Source of the DNA: JALQTD01 sp036825655
Lineage (GTDB): Bacteria > Bacteroidota > Bacteroidia > Flavobacteriales_D > Sanyastnellaceae
Direction: 5' to 3'
DNA: 21,747 bases
Assembly: GCA_036825655.1 (NCBI GenBank)
Contig: DAISXU010000030.1
Location: forward strand, 1 to 21,747
Part shown: positions 13,769-21,728 of the stretch, piece after piece
Layout: each line of letters starts with the position of its first letter
Position numbering within the stretch: the first letter of the stretch is position 1
Notes under the pieces: generated by a model
Seen by the model: only the letters and a program-made list of their open reading frames with translations
What the model was told of the DNA's origin: nothing
Database searches by the model: none
Translations under genes and position numbers: made by a program

Positions 13769-16410
13769 ACAGGACCATTTCCCTTCAGTTATCGGGGTTA
13801 GAACCCCTCAACGTCACCGAAGATTCGAACTTCATCAACATCGGAGAGCGGACCAATGTGACGGGTAGCAGGCGCTTTGCCCGCCTCATTCGCGATGGAT
13901 TGTTTGATGAAGCGCTGGCCATTGCTCGGGATCAAGTTGAAGGTGGAGCTCAAATCCTAGACGTGAACATGGATGAAGGCCTCATCGACGGGGTTGAAGC
14001 CATGCGGACGTTTTTGAACCTCATTGCTGCAGAACCTGACATCGCCCGCATTCCCATCATGATTGACTCGAGTGATTTCGCTGTCATTGAGTCGGGACTT
14101 CAGGTTTTACAGGGCAAAGGAGTCGTCAATTCAATTTCGCTGAAGGCCGGCGAGGAGGAGTTCTTGAGCCAAGCGCGCACCGTTCGGCGATATGGTGCAG
14201 CAGTCGTTGTGATGGCGTTTGATGAACAAGGGCAAGCAGACAACTACCAGCGGCGCATCGAAATTTGCGAACGGGCTTACACCCTTCTAGTGCAGAAAGT
14301 GCAATTCCCCGCCGCCGACATCATTTTTGATCCCAATGTATTTCCAGTGGCCACAGGGATGGCAGAGCATCGGCGCAATGCCTTGGATTTCATTGAAGCC
14401 ACAGCTTGGATTCGCCAGAACTTGCCTGGAGCGCATGTCAGTGGTGGAGTTTCCAACGTGAGCTTTTCGTTCCGAGGCAACCTCGAAGTCCGAGAAGCGA
14501 TGCACTCCGCATTTCTTTTTCATGCGATTCAGGCTGGAATGGACATGGGCATTGTCAACCCAACCCTTTTGGGCGTCTACGACGACATCCCCAAAGACCT
14601 ACTCGAGCGGGTGGAAGATGTGCTTCTCGACCGCAGAGAGGATGCTGCTGAACGGCTATTGACCTGGGCTGACGAACACTCCAATGACCCGAGTTCAAGG
14701 GAATCCAAGCGAGCTGTAGCAGCGTGGAAGGAACTCCCTTGGCGCGAGCGGATGGAGTACGCCTTAGTTCAGGGACTCACCGACTGCATCGAGGAAGATG
14801 CAGAACGTGCAATGAAGGAGCTGGAATCACCCCTCGCTGTGATTGAAGGACCGCTCATGGATGGCATGAATGTGGTCGGTGACCGGTTTGGTGCAGGCAA
14901 GATGTTCCTCCCTCAAGTGGTGAAAAGCGCACGCGTTATGAAACAAGCCGTGGCGTACTTGACTCCCTACCTGGAAGAGGAGAAAGCCAATGGAAAACCC
15001 GCCGCAACCATAGTGCTTGCCACGGTAAAAGGTGACGTTCATGACATCGGTAAGAACATTGTATCGGTCGTACTCAGTTGCAATGGCTACCGGGTGGTGG
15101 ACCTCGGCGTGATGGTCCCCAAACATGAAATTCTAGAGGCGGCCGAGCGCGAGCAAGCAGATGTAATCGGGCTCAGCGGCTTGATTACGCCTTCATTGGA
15201 AGAAATGGCAGAGGTAGCTGAAGCCATGCAAGAAAAAGGGCTGAGAACGCCCCTCCTCATTGGAGGAGCAACGACCTCGCGGGTGCATACGGCTGTGAAG
15301 CTCGCGCCACGTGCTCCGGACATTGACATCATTCATGTCAACGATGCATCCCGCGCTGTGCCTGTAGTGGCTCAGCTTATATCGGAGGATAACCGGGGGG
15401 ATTTCATGTCCCAAACGCGAGCCGATCAAGAAAAAGTTCGCGGGCATTACGAACGGGACCGTGCGGCGAAGACCCTGCTTTCCCTTGATGAAGCTCGTCA
15501 AAAGCAAGTGCTACCTGCTGCATACGCAACTCCTGCCCCACTCCAACCCGGAACGCATGCTTTCCAGCGCATCGCAATCGAGGAGCTGTTTCAACTCATC
15601 GACTGGGGTCCATTTTTCAAGGCTTGGGGATTGGCTGGGCCCTACCCGCGGATTTTAGATGACGAAATCGTAGGCACAGAAGCTCGGAAACTCATGGATG
15701 ATGCCCTCCGCCTCATCAGCGAATGGAAGTCCGATTCGACCATTCGGCCCTGCGCTGTAACTGGGGTGTTCCCTGCACATCGCATGGGACCTGAATCCGT
15801 CGAAGTAGGGACCAATGGACACCGTTTCGAGTTCTTGCGCCAGCAATTGCCGCAGCGTGACGGAGTGCAACGTTCACTCGCCGATTGGATTCAGCCTTTC
15901 GACCACATCGGCTGCTTTGCAACGGCCGTTTTTGGGGTCGAAGAATGGGCGCAAAGTGCAGCAAATTCAGGCGATGACTACCGCTCCATCCTCGCCAAGT
16001 CCGTAGGCGATCGCCTCGCAGAAGCCGCTGCTGAATGGCTGCATCATGCCGTCAGAACCACGATTTGGGGTTACTCTCCTGATGAATCACATTCCGTTGA
16101 GGATTTGATCAAAGAACGTTACCAGGGAATTCGCCCAGCACCAGGCTATCCCGCCTGTCCAGACCACGAAGACAAACGGGTAATTTGGGAACTTCTGGAG
16201 GTAGAAAAAACCTTAGGAATCACCTTAACTGAAACCCTGGCCATGCATCCAGCAGCATCAATTTCTGGATACTATTTTGCCCATCCACAGGCCAGTTACT
16301 TCAGCGTAGGCCTCATCGGTGATGACCAGCTGACCGATTACACTTTGCGCCGAGGGATGGAAGCTGGCATTGCACGAAAGACCTTGGCCATGAACCTGCA
16401 TTCAACATGA
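13765..16410 (+). CDS. metH: Methionine synthase, pterin/cobalamin/activation half (split MetH)
   Basis: 881-residue partner carrying the remaining MetH modules. The pterin-binding barrel (about 1-290; FINIGERTNVTGSRRF, GAQILDVNMDEG) takes the methyl group from methyl-THF. The cobalamin cap (about 325-415; MDGMNVVGDRFGAGKMFLPQV) is followed by the B12-binding Rossmann domain with DVHDIG, whose His426 is the lower cobalt ligand, then GLSGLITPSLEEM and GGATTS. The C-terminal activation domain (about 600-880; RPAPGYPACPDH from Arg790, and YYFAHPQASYFSVG) binds SAM for reductive reactivation. All key motifs are intact. ATGA overlaps join it to the preceding and following genes, so the three are translated from one riboswitch-led mRNA. 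Confidence 0.96.
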   Translation: MNRTISLQLSGLEPLNVTEDSNFINIGERTNVTGSRRFARLIRDGLFDEALAIARDQVEGGAQILDVNMDEGLIDGVEAMRTFLNLIAAEPDIARIPIMIDSSDFAVIESGLQVLQGKGVVNSISLKAGEEEFLSQARTVRRYGAAVVVMAFDEQGQADNYQRRIEICERAYTLLVQKVQFPAADIIFDPNVFPVATGMAEHRRNALDFIEATAWIRQNLPGAHVSGGVSNVSFSFRGNLEVREAMHSAFLFHAIQAGMDMGIVNPTLLGVYDDIPKDLLERVEDVLLDRREDAAERLLTWADEHSNDPSSRESKRAVAAWKELPWRERMEYALVQGLTDCIEEDAERAMKELESPLAVIEGPLMDGMNVVGDRFGAGKMFLPQVVKSARVMKQAVAYLTPYLEEEKANGKPAATIVLATVKGDVHDIGKNIVSVVLSCNGYRVVDLGVMVPKHEILEAAEREQADVIGLSGLITPSLEEMAEVAEAMQEKGLRTPLLIGGATTSRVHTAVKLAPRAPDIDIIHVNDASRAVPVVAQLISEDNRGDFMSQTRADQEKVRGHYERDRAAKTLLSLDEARQKQVLPAAYATPAPLQPGTHAFQRIAIEELFQLIDWGPFFKAWGLAGPYPRILDDEIVGTEARKLMDDALRLISEWKSDSTIRPCAVTGVFPAHRMGPESVEVGTNGHRFEFLRQQLPQRDGVQRSLADWIQPFDHIGCFATAVFGVEEWAQSAANSGDDYRSILAKSVGDRLAEAAAEWLHHAVRTTIWGYSPDESHSVEDLIKERYQGIRPAPGYPACPDHEDKRVIWELLEVEKTLGITLTETLAMHPAASISGYYFAHPQASYFSVGLIGDDQLTDYTLRRGMEAGIARKTLAMNLHST

Positions 16411-17319
16411 AAATCACCCAGCACCTCAAAGAAGCTAAATCCACTTTGTTTAGCTTCGAATTGCTCCCTCCTTTAAAAGGAGAGAACATCGACCGGATCC
16501 ATGACGTCGTGGAGACGCTTATGGAATATTCGCCCTCCTTTGTTGATGTGACCTATCATAGGGAGGAATACGTTTACCGGGAGGTGAGCGGTGGATTGCT
16601 CGAAAAGCGCACCGTGAGAAAGCGCCCAGGGACTGTTGGAATATGCGCAGCAATCCAGCATAAATACAACCTCGATGCCGTGCCCCACATCATTTGTGGT
16701 GGCTTCTCTAAAGAAGAAACGGAAAATGCACTGATTGACCTGGATTTTGTAGGTGTCGAAAACGTGTTGGTTCTCCGGGGTGACCCCATCCGAAGCGAAG
16801 GCCGCTTCAAAGCCGAAGCCGATGGCCACGCCTATGCGATCGATCTGCTGAACCAAGTTGCCGACATGAACCGCGGTCAATACCTCGATCCAGAACTGCG
16901 GAACACCAACTCCACTGATTTCTGCATCGGCATTGCGGGATACCCAGAAAAGCACTTCGAAGCACCCAATGCGGCTAGCGACCTGAGGTGGTTGAAACGG
17001 AAAGTCGAAGACGGTGCAGAGTACATCATCACCCAAATGTTCTTCGACAACAAGGCCTACTTCGAATTCGTAAAGGCCTGCAGAGAAAGTGGCATCGATG
17101 TCCCCATCATCCCTTCCACAGAATTTCCATGTCAATATGCCAGATGAACTCGTTCGAGCAGCTGAACAGGCTCAAGACGATCGAGCCATCAAAGCCATCG
17201 GCATCGAATGGTGCATTCAACAAGCGAAAGAACTTAAGGAAGCAGGTGTTCCAGCCCTTCACTTTTACACAATGGGCAGGGCAGAACCCACATCGACCAT
17301 CGCCAAAGCTGTTTTCTAA
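16407..17319 (+). pseudogene. metF: Methylenetetrahydrofolate reductase, frame broken near nt 17112
   Basis: MetF reduces methylene-THF to methyl-THF, the methyl source for the methionine synthase encoded just upstream. Residues 1-236 are normal: acid Glu18 in FSFELLPP, LRGDP (123-127), CIGIAGYPEKH, QMFFD (210-214), then GIDVPIIP. After IIP the frame runs into STEFPCQYAR and stops at 17147. The true C-terminus continues in the +1 frame from about nt 17113 to 17319: LPQNFHVNMPDELVRAAEQ, then KAIGIEWCIQQAKELKEAGVPALHFYTMG. Against the usual MetF order, the segment between PIIP and LPxxF (about 13 residues, starting GLKP) is missing, so roughly 41 bases appear deleted out of frame. The start is an ATGA overlap with the preceding gene. 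An assembly error is the main alternative. Confidence 0.88.
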
Positions 17320-17441
17320 CCCCCAGTTCAACCCGACCATAAGCCATTACCCCCCCTGACCCTCATAGCGTTATGATTCATGATTCAAAGTCCTGGTGGC
17401 AGGAGTCCAACGGATTGCCACTGAGTCACAATAAATTCGGA

Positions 17442-17474
17442 TTTGGTCGGGGCGGCATTCGGTTCATATTTTAG
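17442..17474 (+). promoter_or_regulatory. Weak candidate promoter for the carbonic anhydrase unit
   Basis: A TTTG at 17442-17445 and TATTTTAG at 17467-17474 (one mismatch to TAnnTTTG) are 21 bases apart, about 50 bases before the ATG at 17525. The gap from 17320 to 17524 also holds a 7-bp tandem duplication (17373-17386) and an A/T-rich stretch just before the gene, and nothing else that I could interpret. Confidence 0.3.
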
Positions 17475-17524
17475 AACTCTAGCCTTTAAAAAGTTGTTTT
17501 TTTAATAAACCCAAACCCCTAATC

Positions 17525-18196
17525 ATGCCAAAAACAGAAGATTATTTGGCTTTGGAAGGTGCGATTGACCAAGCCTTCCAAGCAAGTTTAACCCCCCAAG
17601 AAGCATTCAGGCTGCTCGAAAGCGGTAACATTCGATTCCTCAATCACCTGACCAACAGACGCTCCCGAGGAAATCTACTCGAAGACGCATCGACCGGTCA
17701 ATATCCTTATGCTGCCGTTTTGGGTTGCATCGATTCACGGGTTCCCGTCGAAGAAGTGTTTGATGCCGCCTTTGGCGACATGTTCGTGGCAAGAGTAGCT
17801 GGGAATATCGTGAACGCGGATATCTTAGGCAGCCTCGAATACGCTTGTAAATATGCCGGTGCGAAAGTCATTTTGGTTTTAGGCCACACAAAATGCGGCG
17901 CAGTCCAAGGAGCTTGGAGCAAACTAAACGATGGCAACATCACCGGCTTGCTGGAGCGCATCACTCCCGCTGTAGAAGAGACTCAAGCTACCCACGGTAC
18001 AGAAGCTACAGATTCCAATTTGATGGCATGTGTGGTGGCTAACATCAACAACACCATTCAGGAAATCCGGAACGGAAGTGCAATCTTGGCCTCAATGGAA
18101 GCAGCAAACGAGCTTGCACTTGTTGGTGGAATCTACAACGTTTCTACAGGCCATGTCACTTTTGTTAACCAGCCTGATTGGGCTCCAATCGCCTAA
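17525..18196 (+). CDS. Beta-class carbonic anhydrase
   Basis: Interconverts CO2 and bicarbonate. The 223-residue protein has all zinc-site residues of the beta class: Cys68 and Asp70 in GCIDSRVP, His121 and Cys124 in VLGHTKCGAV. FVARVAGNIVN (87-97) and GSLEYACKYAGAKVILVLGH (102-121) are also typical. There is no signal peptide, so it should act in the cytoplasm. The small acidic protein starts 8 bases after its stop and a SulP anion transporter follows, so the three probably form an operon. The enzyme may supply or consume bicarbonate moved by the transporter; this is inferred from gene order. Confidence 0.95.
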   Translation: MPKTEDYLALEGAIDQAFQASLTPQEAFRLLESGNIRFLNHLTNRRSRGNLLEDASTGQYPYAAVLGCIDSRVPVEEVFDAAFGDMFVARVAGNIVNADILGSLEYACKYAGAKVILVLGHTKCGAVQGAWSKLNDGNITGLLERITPAVEETQATHGTEATDSNLMACVVANINNTIQEIRNGSAILASMEAANELALVGGIYNVSTGHVTFVNQPDWAPIA

Positions 18197-18204
18197 GGAA
18201 TAGA

Positions 18205-18558
18205 ATGCCTACCTCGCGGTTCAATTCGTTGCGTTGGATGATTGCTGTGCTCGTGAGCCTGTGGCTTAGCGTGCAAGTAGCGGACGTGTTGGAATCGCAC
18301 CCAGGTTTGAACTTCTCAAGCCAAACACAAGATGACCATCCCTATGCGGATGAGCCATTTTCAGAAGATGCGGAGCAGGAGCGAGGAGACAGCGACGAGA
18401 GCGATGAAGAAGAGCGGAAAGATGCTAAAACGCCCGGTCGCTGGTCACAGGAGCTTGGATTGCATGGTGGCGCAATTCAGCGGATTTGTAGCGAAGACAT
18501 CCCTTTACCCCTCGTGGGATTGGGTCTGCCACCCACCCCCCCACCTGAGATTGGATAA
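18205..18558 (+). CDS. Hypothetical small acidic membrane-anchored or secreted protein
   Basis: I do not recognise this 117-residue protein. A basic start (MPTSRFNSLR) is followed by a hydrophobic segment at about 11-26, either a signal peptide or a single membrane anchor. Then comes a strongly acidic, Asp/Glu/Ser-rich stretch (43-74), and a Pro/Leu-rich C-terminus (SEDIPLPLVGLGLPPTPPPEIG). The acidic part looks disordered. It sits between the carbonic anhydrase (8-base gap) and the SulP transporter (77-base gap), all on one strand, suggesting an accessory role in the same module. The start is the ATG at 18205; a TTG at 18178 inside the carbonic anhydrase is unlikely. Confidence 0.6.
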   Translation: MPTSRFNSLRWMIAVLVSLWLSVQVADVLESHPGLNFSSQTQDDHPYADEPFSEDAEQERGDSDESDEEERKDAKTPGRWSQELGLHGGAIQRICSEDIPLPLVGLGLPPTPPPEIG

Positions 18559-18601
18559 GTTGTCATGCGCGCAGTCGCAACATCGGTATTCAAATCTCAC
18601 T

Positions 18602-18620
18602 GCTAACGGGTTACGTTAGC
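18602..18620 (+). promoter_or_regulatory. Hairpin or operator just upstream of the SulP gene
   Basis: Perfect 7-bp inverted repeat, GCTAACG (18602-18608) and CGTTAGC (18614-18620), with the loop GGTTA. It ends 15 bases before the SulP ATG and has no T-run, so it is not an intrinsic terminator. It could be an operator, an RNA-processing site or a translation-modulating hairpin. Confidence 0.45.
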
Positions 18621-18635
18621 CCCAATAACTCATTC

Positions 18636-20216
18636 ATGTTTAAGCATTTAAAGCAGGACCTTCCTGCTTCAATCGTCGTTTTCCTCGTGGCACTGCCACT
18701 GTGCCTCGGAATCGCCCTCGCATCGGGGGCACCGCCTTTGTCCGGTATCATTGCCGGCATCGTAGGTGGGCTTGTTGTTGGTGTACTTTCCGGGTCTCCA
18801 TTAGGCGTGTCGGGGCCAGCCGCCGGTTTGACCGTCATTGTGTTGGGTGGCCTGGAATCGCTGCCAACCTTTGAGCTATTTCTCTCCGCAGTTGTCCTCG
18901 CCGGGATCATTCAGGTAGGGTTAGGCATCCTTCGAGCTGGAGTCATCGGCTTGTATTTTCCTTCGTCCGTGATTCAAGGAATGCTTGCGGCAATAGGCAT
19001 TATCATTTTCTTGAAACAAATCCCGCACGCTGTGGGGTATGACGCCGATCCTGAAGGAGAGTTAGAATTCATACAGCCTGATGGTTACAACACCTTTTCT
19101 GAACTCTGGCATGCTGGTTCTTTGATTGAGCCTTGGGCCCTTTTGATTGCGGCGGTCTCCCTTTCCATTTTGCTGATTTGGGAGACCAAATGGATGAAGG
19201 CCCAAACTTGGTCTAGGCTTATCCCAGGCTCATTGATCGCTGTACTGGTCGGAGCTGGCTTGCAGTTTTTAGCACCTGCTGGTATGGGGTTGACAGCTGA
19301 CCACTTGGTGGCCATCCCCATCACAGATGACCCCGTGTCTTTGCTGAGTTTTCCTGACTTTGCTGGCTTTTTGAGCAAGGAAGTGTGGATCCTGGCCATC
19401 ACCCTCGCAGTGGTTGCTTCCCTCGAAACCTTGTTGTGTGTTGAAGCCACGGATAAACTGGATCCGCACCGGCGCGTTACCCCAACCAACCGAGAACTTC
19501 TCGCTCAAGGTGTAGGCAATGCGGTGAGCGGCATGGTAGGTGGACTGCCAGTTACGCAAGTTATAGTCCGGAGTTCCGCGAACATCCAAAGTGGCGGTGT
19601 GTCTAAGATGAGCAGCATCTTGCACGGAGCTTTTTTGTTGATCGCCATCCTGAGCATCCCAAGCCTTTTGAACCTGATTCCACTTGCCAGCCTCGCGGCC
19701 ATTCTTCTGGTTGTAGGTTACAAGCTCGCAAAACCTGCGAACTTCAAGAAAATGTACGAGCAAGGCATGCGGCAATTCATCCCCTTCGTGATCACGGTGC
19801 TCGCCATTGTTTTCACTGATTTGTTGGTCGGAATTGGCATTGGCCTGGCAACAGCCGTGGTTTCCATTTTGCTCGACCATTACCGCCGTCCATTCACGGG
19901 GTACAGCATCGATGTTGAAACAAAAACCATACTTGTGACCCTTCCTGAAGAAGTAACTTTCTTGCACAAGGCAGGAATACGTGAAGCGCTTGCTTCCATT
20001 CCTGACAACGGCAAGATCCGACTCGATGCGTCAAAAGCTCAGCGTGTCGATCCAGACGTTATTGAAATCATTGCGGAATTCCGAGATCACGCAGCCAAGG
20101 ATGGGATTGAGGTGGAGTACCTCGAACCAAGTCAAGCTGCAGGTCCGTCCCAACCGGTGACATCCTTCAAAAAGGCTTTACTTCTTGCGGAAGAAGAGTC
20201 GAAGCGTAGCTCCTGA
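18636..20216 (+). CDS. SulP-family inorganic anion transporter with C-terminal STAS region
   Basis: A 526-residue inner-membrane protein of the SLC26/SulP family, which moves sulfate, bicarbonate or other anions. The start LKQDLPASIVVFLVALPLCLG and the following GAPPLSGIIAGIVGGLVVG and SGPAAGL blocks form the transport core (about residues 10-410, ten or more membrane segments). VASLETLLCVEATDKLDPHRR (about 258-278) is a conserved core motif. Residues about 425-505 look like a short STAS domain. The substrate cannot be read from sequence; the carbonic anhydrase two genes upstream favours bicarbonate. Its 3' end overlaps the convergent der gene by 39 bases. Confidence 0.92.
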   Translation: MFKHLKQDLPASIVVFLVALPLCLGIALASGAPPLSGIIAGIVGGLVVGVLSGSPLGVSGPAAGLTVIVLGGLESLPTFELFLSAVVLAGIIQVGLGILRAGVIGLYFPSSVIQGMLAAIGIIIFLKQIPHAVGYDADPEGELEFIQPDGYNTFSELWHAGSLIEPWALLIAAVSLSILLIWETKWMKAQTWSRLIPGSLIAVLVGAGLQFLAPAGMGLTADHLVAIPITDDPVSLLSFPDFAGFLSKEVWILAITLAVVASLETLLCVEATDKLDPHRRVTPTNRELLAQGVGNAVSGMVGGLPVTQVIVRSSANIQSGGVSKMSSILHGAFLLIAILSIPSLLNLIPLASLAAILLVVGYKLAKPANFKKMYEQGMRQFIPFVITVLAIVFTDLLVGIGIGLATAVVSILLDHYRRPFTGYSIDVETKTILVTLPEEVTFLHKAGIREALASIPDNGKIRLDASKAQRVDPDVIEIIAEFRDHAAKDGIEVEYLEPSQAAGPSQPVTSFKKALLLAEEESKRSS

Positions 20217-21485
20217 GAAATCATAGGCCTCCCGCAAGTGGTTCTCCAAGAACCGCTTGTAGGGGTCTTTGACGTATTGTGGAAGGTTGCAATAGAATGC
20301 AAACGTAGGCGTTTGAGATTGCAGTTGTGTCACGTACTTGATTCGAACCATTTTGCCCTTGTACATCGGAGGGGGTTGGTGGTTCATGATCGGCAACATG
20401 AATTCGTTCAACTCACTCGTTGGAATGTGACGCTTTCGATTTTCATAAACGTGCAACGCCTCTTCGAACGCCTTGATGATGCGCTGCTTGGTCACGTTGG
20501 AGGTGAAAACGATGGGCACGTCGGTGAATGGAGCAATTCGTTCGCGGATCTGTGCTTCGTATTCCGCCATGGTGTTGTGGTCCTTCTCAATCAAGTCCCA
20601 TTTGTTCACGACAATGACGACTCCTCTGTAGCTTCCAACAGCCTGCCAAAACACATGAAGGTCCTGGCGCTCAAATCCCTGGTCTGCATCAATTAGGAGC
20701 ATGCAGACATCGCTCTCATCGATGCTCTTTATGGTTCGAAGGGTGCTGTAGAACTCCAGTTGGTCCTCAATTTGCTTCTTTTTGCGAAGCCCCGCTGTAT
20801 CAATCAAGTCGAAATCAAAGCCGAACATGTTGTAGCGGGTATGGACACTGTCCCTCGTAGTGCCCGCGATGTCCGTCACGATGTTTCTTTCTTGGCCAAG
20901 CAAGGTATTGATGAGTGTGCTTTTCCCAACATTGGGTCGGCCAATGATGGCTATTCTTGGAACAGTGCTTTCCTCCGGTTCTGGGAGCTCAGGCAATTGA
21001 GCAATGAGCGCATCAAGAAATTCTCCCGTACCATACCCACTGGATGCACTCAAGGTGTGGACAGCAGAGTCCAAACCCAGTCGATAAAAATCGGATGAAC
21101 CAATGTCGTGCCCACCGGTGTCGACCTTGTTGCAGGCCAACATCACTGGCTTACCGCTCTTGCGTAAAATTCTAGCAATGTCCTCGTCCAAATCCGTTAC
21201 CCCGGTCTGAACGTCTACCATGAAAACAATGAGATCTGCTTCATCCAGACTCAACTGGACCTGCGCGCGAATGGCTGCTTCGAACTTGTCATCGCTCTTC
21301 GTGATCCACCCCCCTGTATCGATAACGGTGAAAGCTTTTTCGGTCCAAAGCGCATGCCCGTATTTACGATCGCGGGTAGTTCCGCTGGTGGGATCGGTAA
21401 TCGCATCACGTGTTTCAGTCAAACGATTGAACAACGTGCTTTTTCCCACATTGGGACGACCGACGATGGCGACGAGATTTTGCAT
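20178..21485 (-). CDS. der: GTPase Der (EngA), double-GTPase ribosome assembly factor
   Basis: Essential GTPase acting late in 50S subunit maturation. The 435-residue protein has two tandem G domains and a KH-like C-terminus. The first domain has G1 GRPNVGKS at 9-16, a DTGG G3 near 56-59 and NKVD at 119-122. The second has G1 GRPNVGKS at 182-189, DTAG near 229-232 and NKWD. The C-terminal KH-like part contains MKGKMVRIKYVTQ-like sequence (here YKGKMVRIKYVTQ) and ends with RLFFRKK. I chose the ATG at 21485, which gives the standard MQNLVAIVGRPNVGKS start. A TTG at 21530 would add 15 non-homologous residues and lies in the promoter. The last 39 bases overlap the SulP gene on the other strand. 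Confidence 0.97.
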   Translation of the reverse strand: MQNLVAIVGRPNVGKSTLFNRLTETRDAITDPTSGTTRDRKYGHALWTEKAFTVIDTGGWITKSDDKFEAAIRAQVQLSLDEADLIVFMVDVQTGVTDLDEDIARILRKSGKPVMLACNKVDTGGHDIGSSDFYRLGLDSAVHTLSASSGYGTGEFLDALIAQLPELPEPEESTVPRIAIIGRPNVGKSTLINTLLGQERNIVTDIAGTTRDSVHTRYNMFGFDFDLIDTAGLRKKKQIEDQLEFYSTLRTIKSIDESDVCMLLIDADQGFERQDLHVFWQAVGSYRGVVIVVNKWDLIEKDHNTMAEYEAQIRERIAPFTDVPIVFTSNVTKQRIIKAFEEALHVYENRKRHIPTSELNEFMLPIMNHQPPPMYKGKMVRIKYVTQLQSQTPTFAFYCNLPQYVKDPYKRFLENHLREAYDFSGATLRLFFRKK

Positions 21486-21527
21486 TCTCCAGATTCTAAG
21501 GTTCAACAGGCTTGTCCAATCAGCGGA

Positions 21528-21535
21528 CAAACTTA
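21528..21535 (-). promoter_or_regulatory. Candidate -7 element for der
   Basis: On the minus strand this reads TAAGTTTG, a perfect TAnnTTTG match. The start would be near 21523, giving a leader of about 37 bases before the ATG at 21485. No clear -33 TTTG is present at the usual spacing. Confidence 0.4.
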
Positions 21536-21632
21536 ATGCGGGCTAAACGAATGGCCTTTGATTTTCTTGGAAAATGCATCTCTAAGATGATTTGAAACGA
21601 CCCCAACCATCTTCGGCCAACAACCAACGGGA

Positions 21633-21678
21633 CACGCGCTCAGAACCATGACACTTTGCACCTTCACAGCAGCGCGTG
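21633..21678. repeat. Inverted repeat (8-bp arms, 30-base loop) in the der/rrn gap
   Basis: CACGCGCT (21633-21640) and AGCGCGTG (21671-21678) are exact complements. It lies downstream of the rRNA terminator and upstream of der. It has no T-run and no known function, and may be chance. The rest of 21536-21690 shows no coding frame or RNA gene that I can recognise. Confidence 0.25.
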
Positions 21679-21692
21679 CCAATCATGTGAGC

Positions 21693-21723
21693 AAAAAAAG
21701 AGGGTCCCTGTTAGGGGACCCTC
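21693..21723 (-). terminator. Intrinsic terminator of the rRNA operon
   Basis: The arms GAGGGTCCC (21700-21708) and GGGACCCTC (21715-21723) form a perfect 9-bp stem with a 6-base loop. On the minus strand the stem is followed by CTTTTTTTGC, so it stops transcription coming from the right, directly after the 5S rRNA end. Confidence 0.9.
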
Positions 21724-21728
21724 AAGAA

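Noticed and set aside
12743..16410. Methionine synthase broken into two by a frameshift
   Set aside because: The break is exactly at a domain boundary with a clean ATGA overlap, all catalytic residues are present in both parts, and split MetH is usual in Bacteroidota.
16473..17135. Long antisense open frame (220 codons) opposite metF
   Set aside because: It mirrors the codon pattern of metF and shows no protein-family motif. The sense strand is clearly coding.
17100..17150. Programmed ribosomal frameshift joining the two metF parts
   Set aside because: There is no slippery heptamer at the junction, and conserved residues are missing as well as the frame, which points to a deletion rather than recoding.
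17391..17404. TCCTG/CAGGA hairpin after metF as its terminator
   Set aside because: The stem is only 5 bp and no T-run follows, so it cannot be supported as an intrinsic terminator.
19269..19967. Open frame of 232 codons opposite the SulP transporter
   Set aside because: It has low-complexity, His/Gln/Asn-rich composition typical of an antisense shadow and no recognisable domain.
21486..21530. Fifteen-residue N-terminal extension of Der from a TTG
   Set aside because: The standard Der start lies at the ATG at 21485, and the TTG is inside the likely -7 element.
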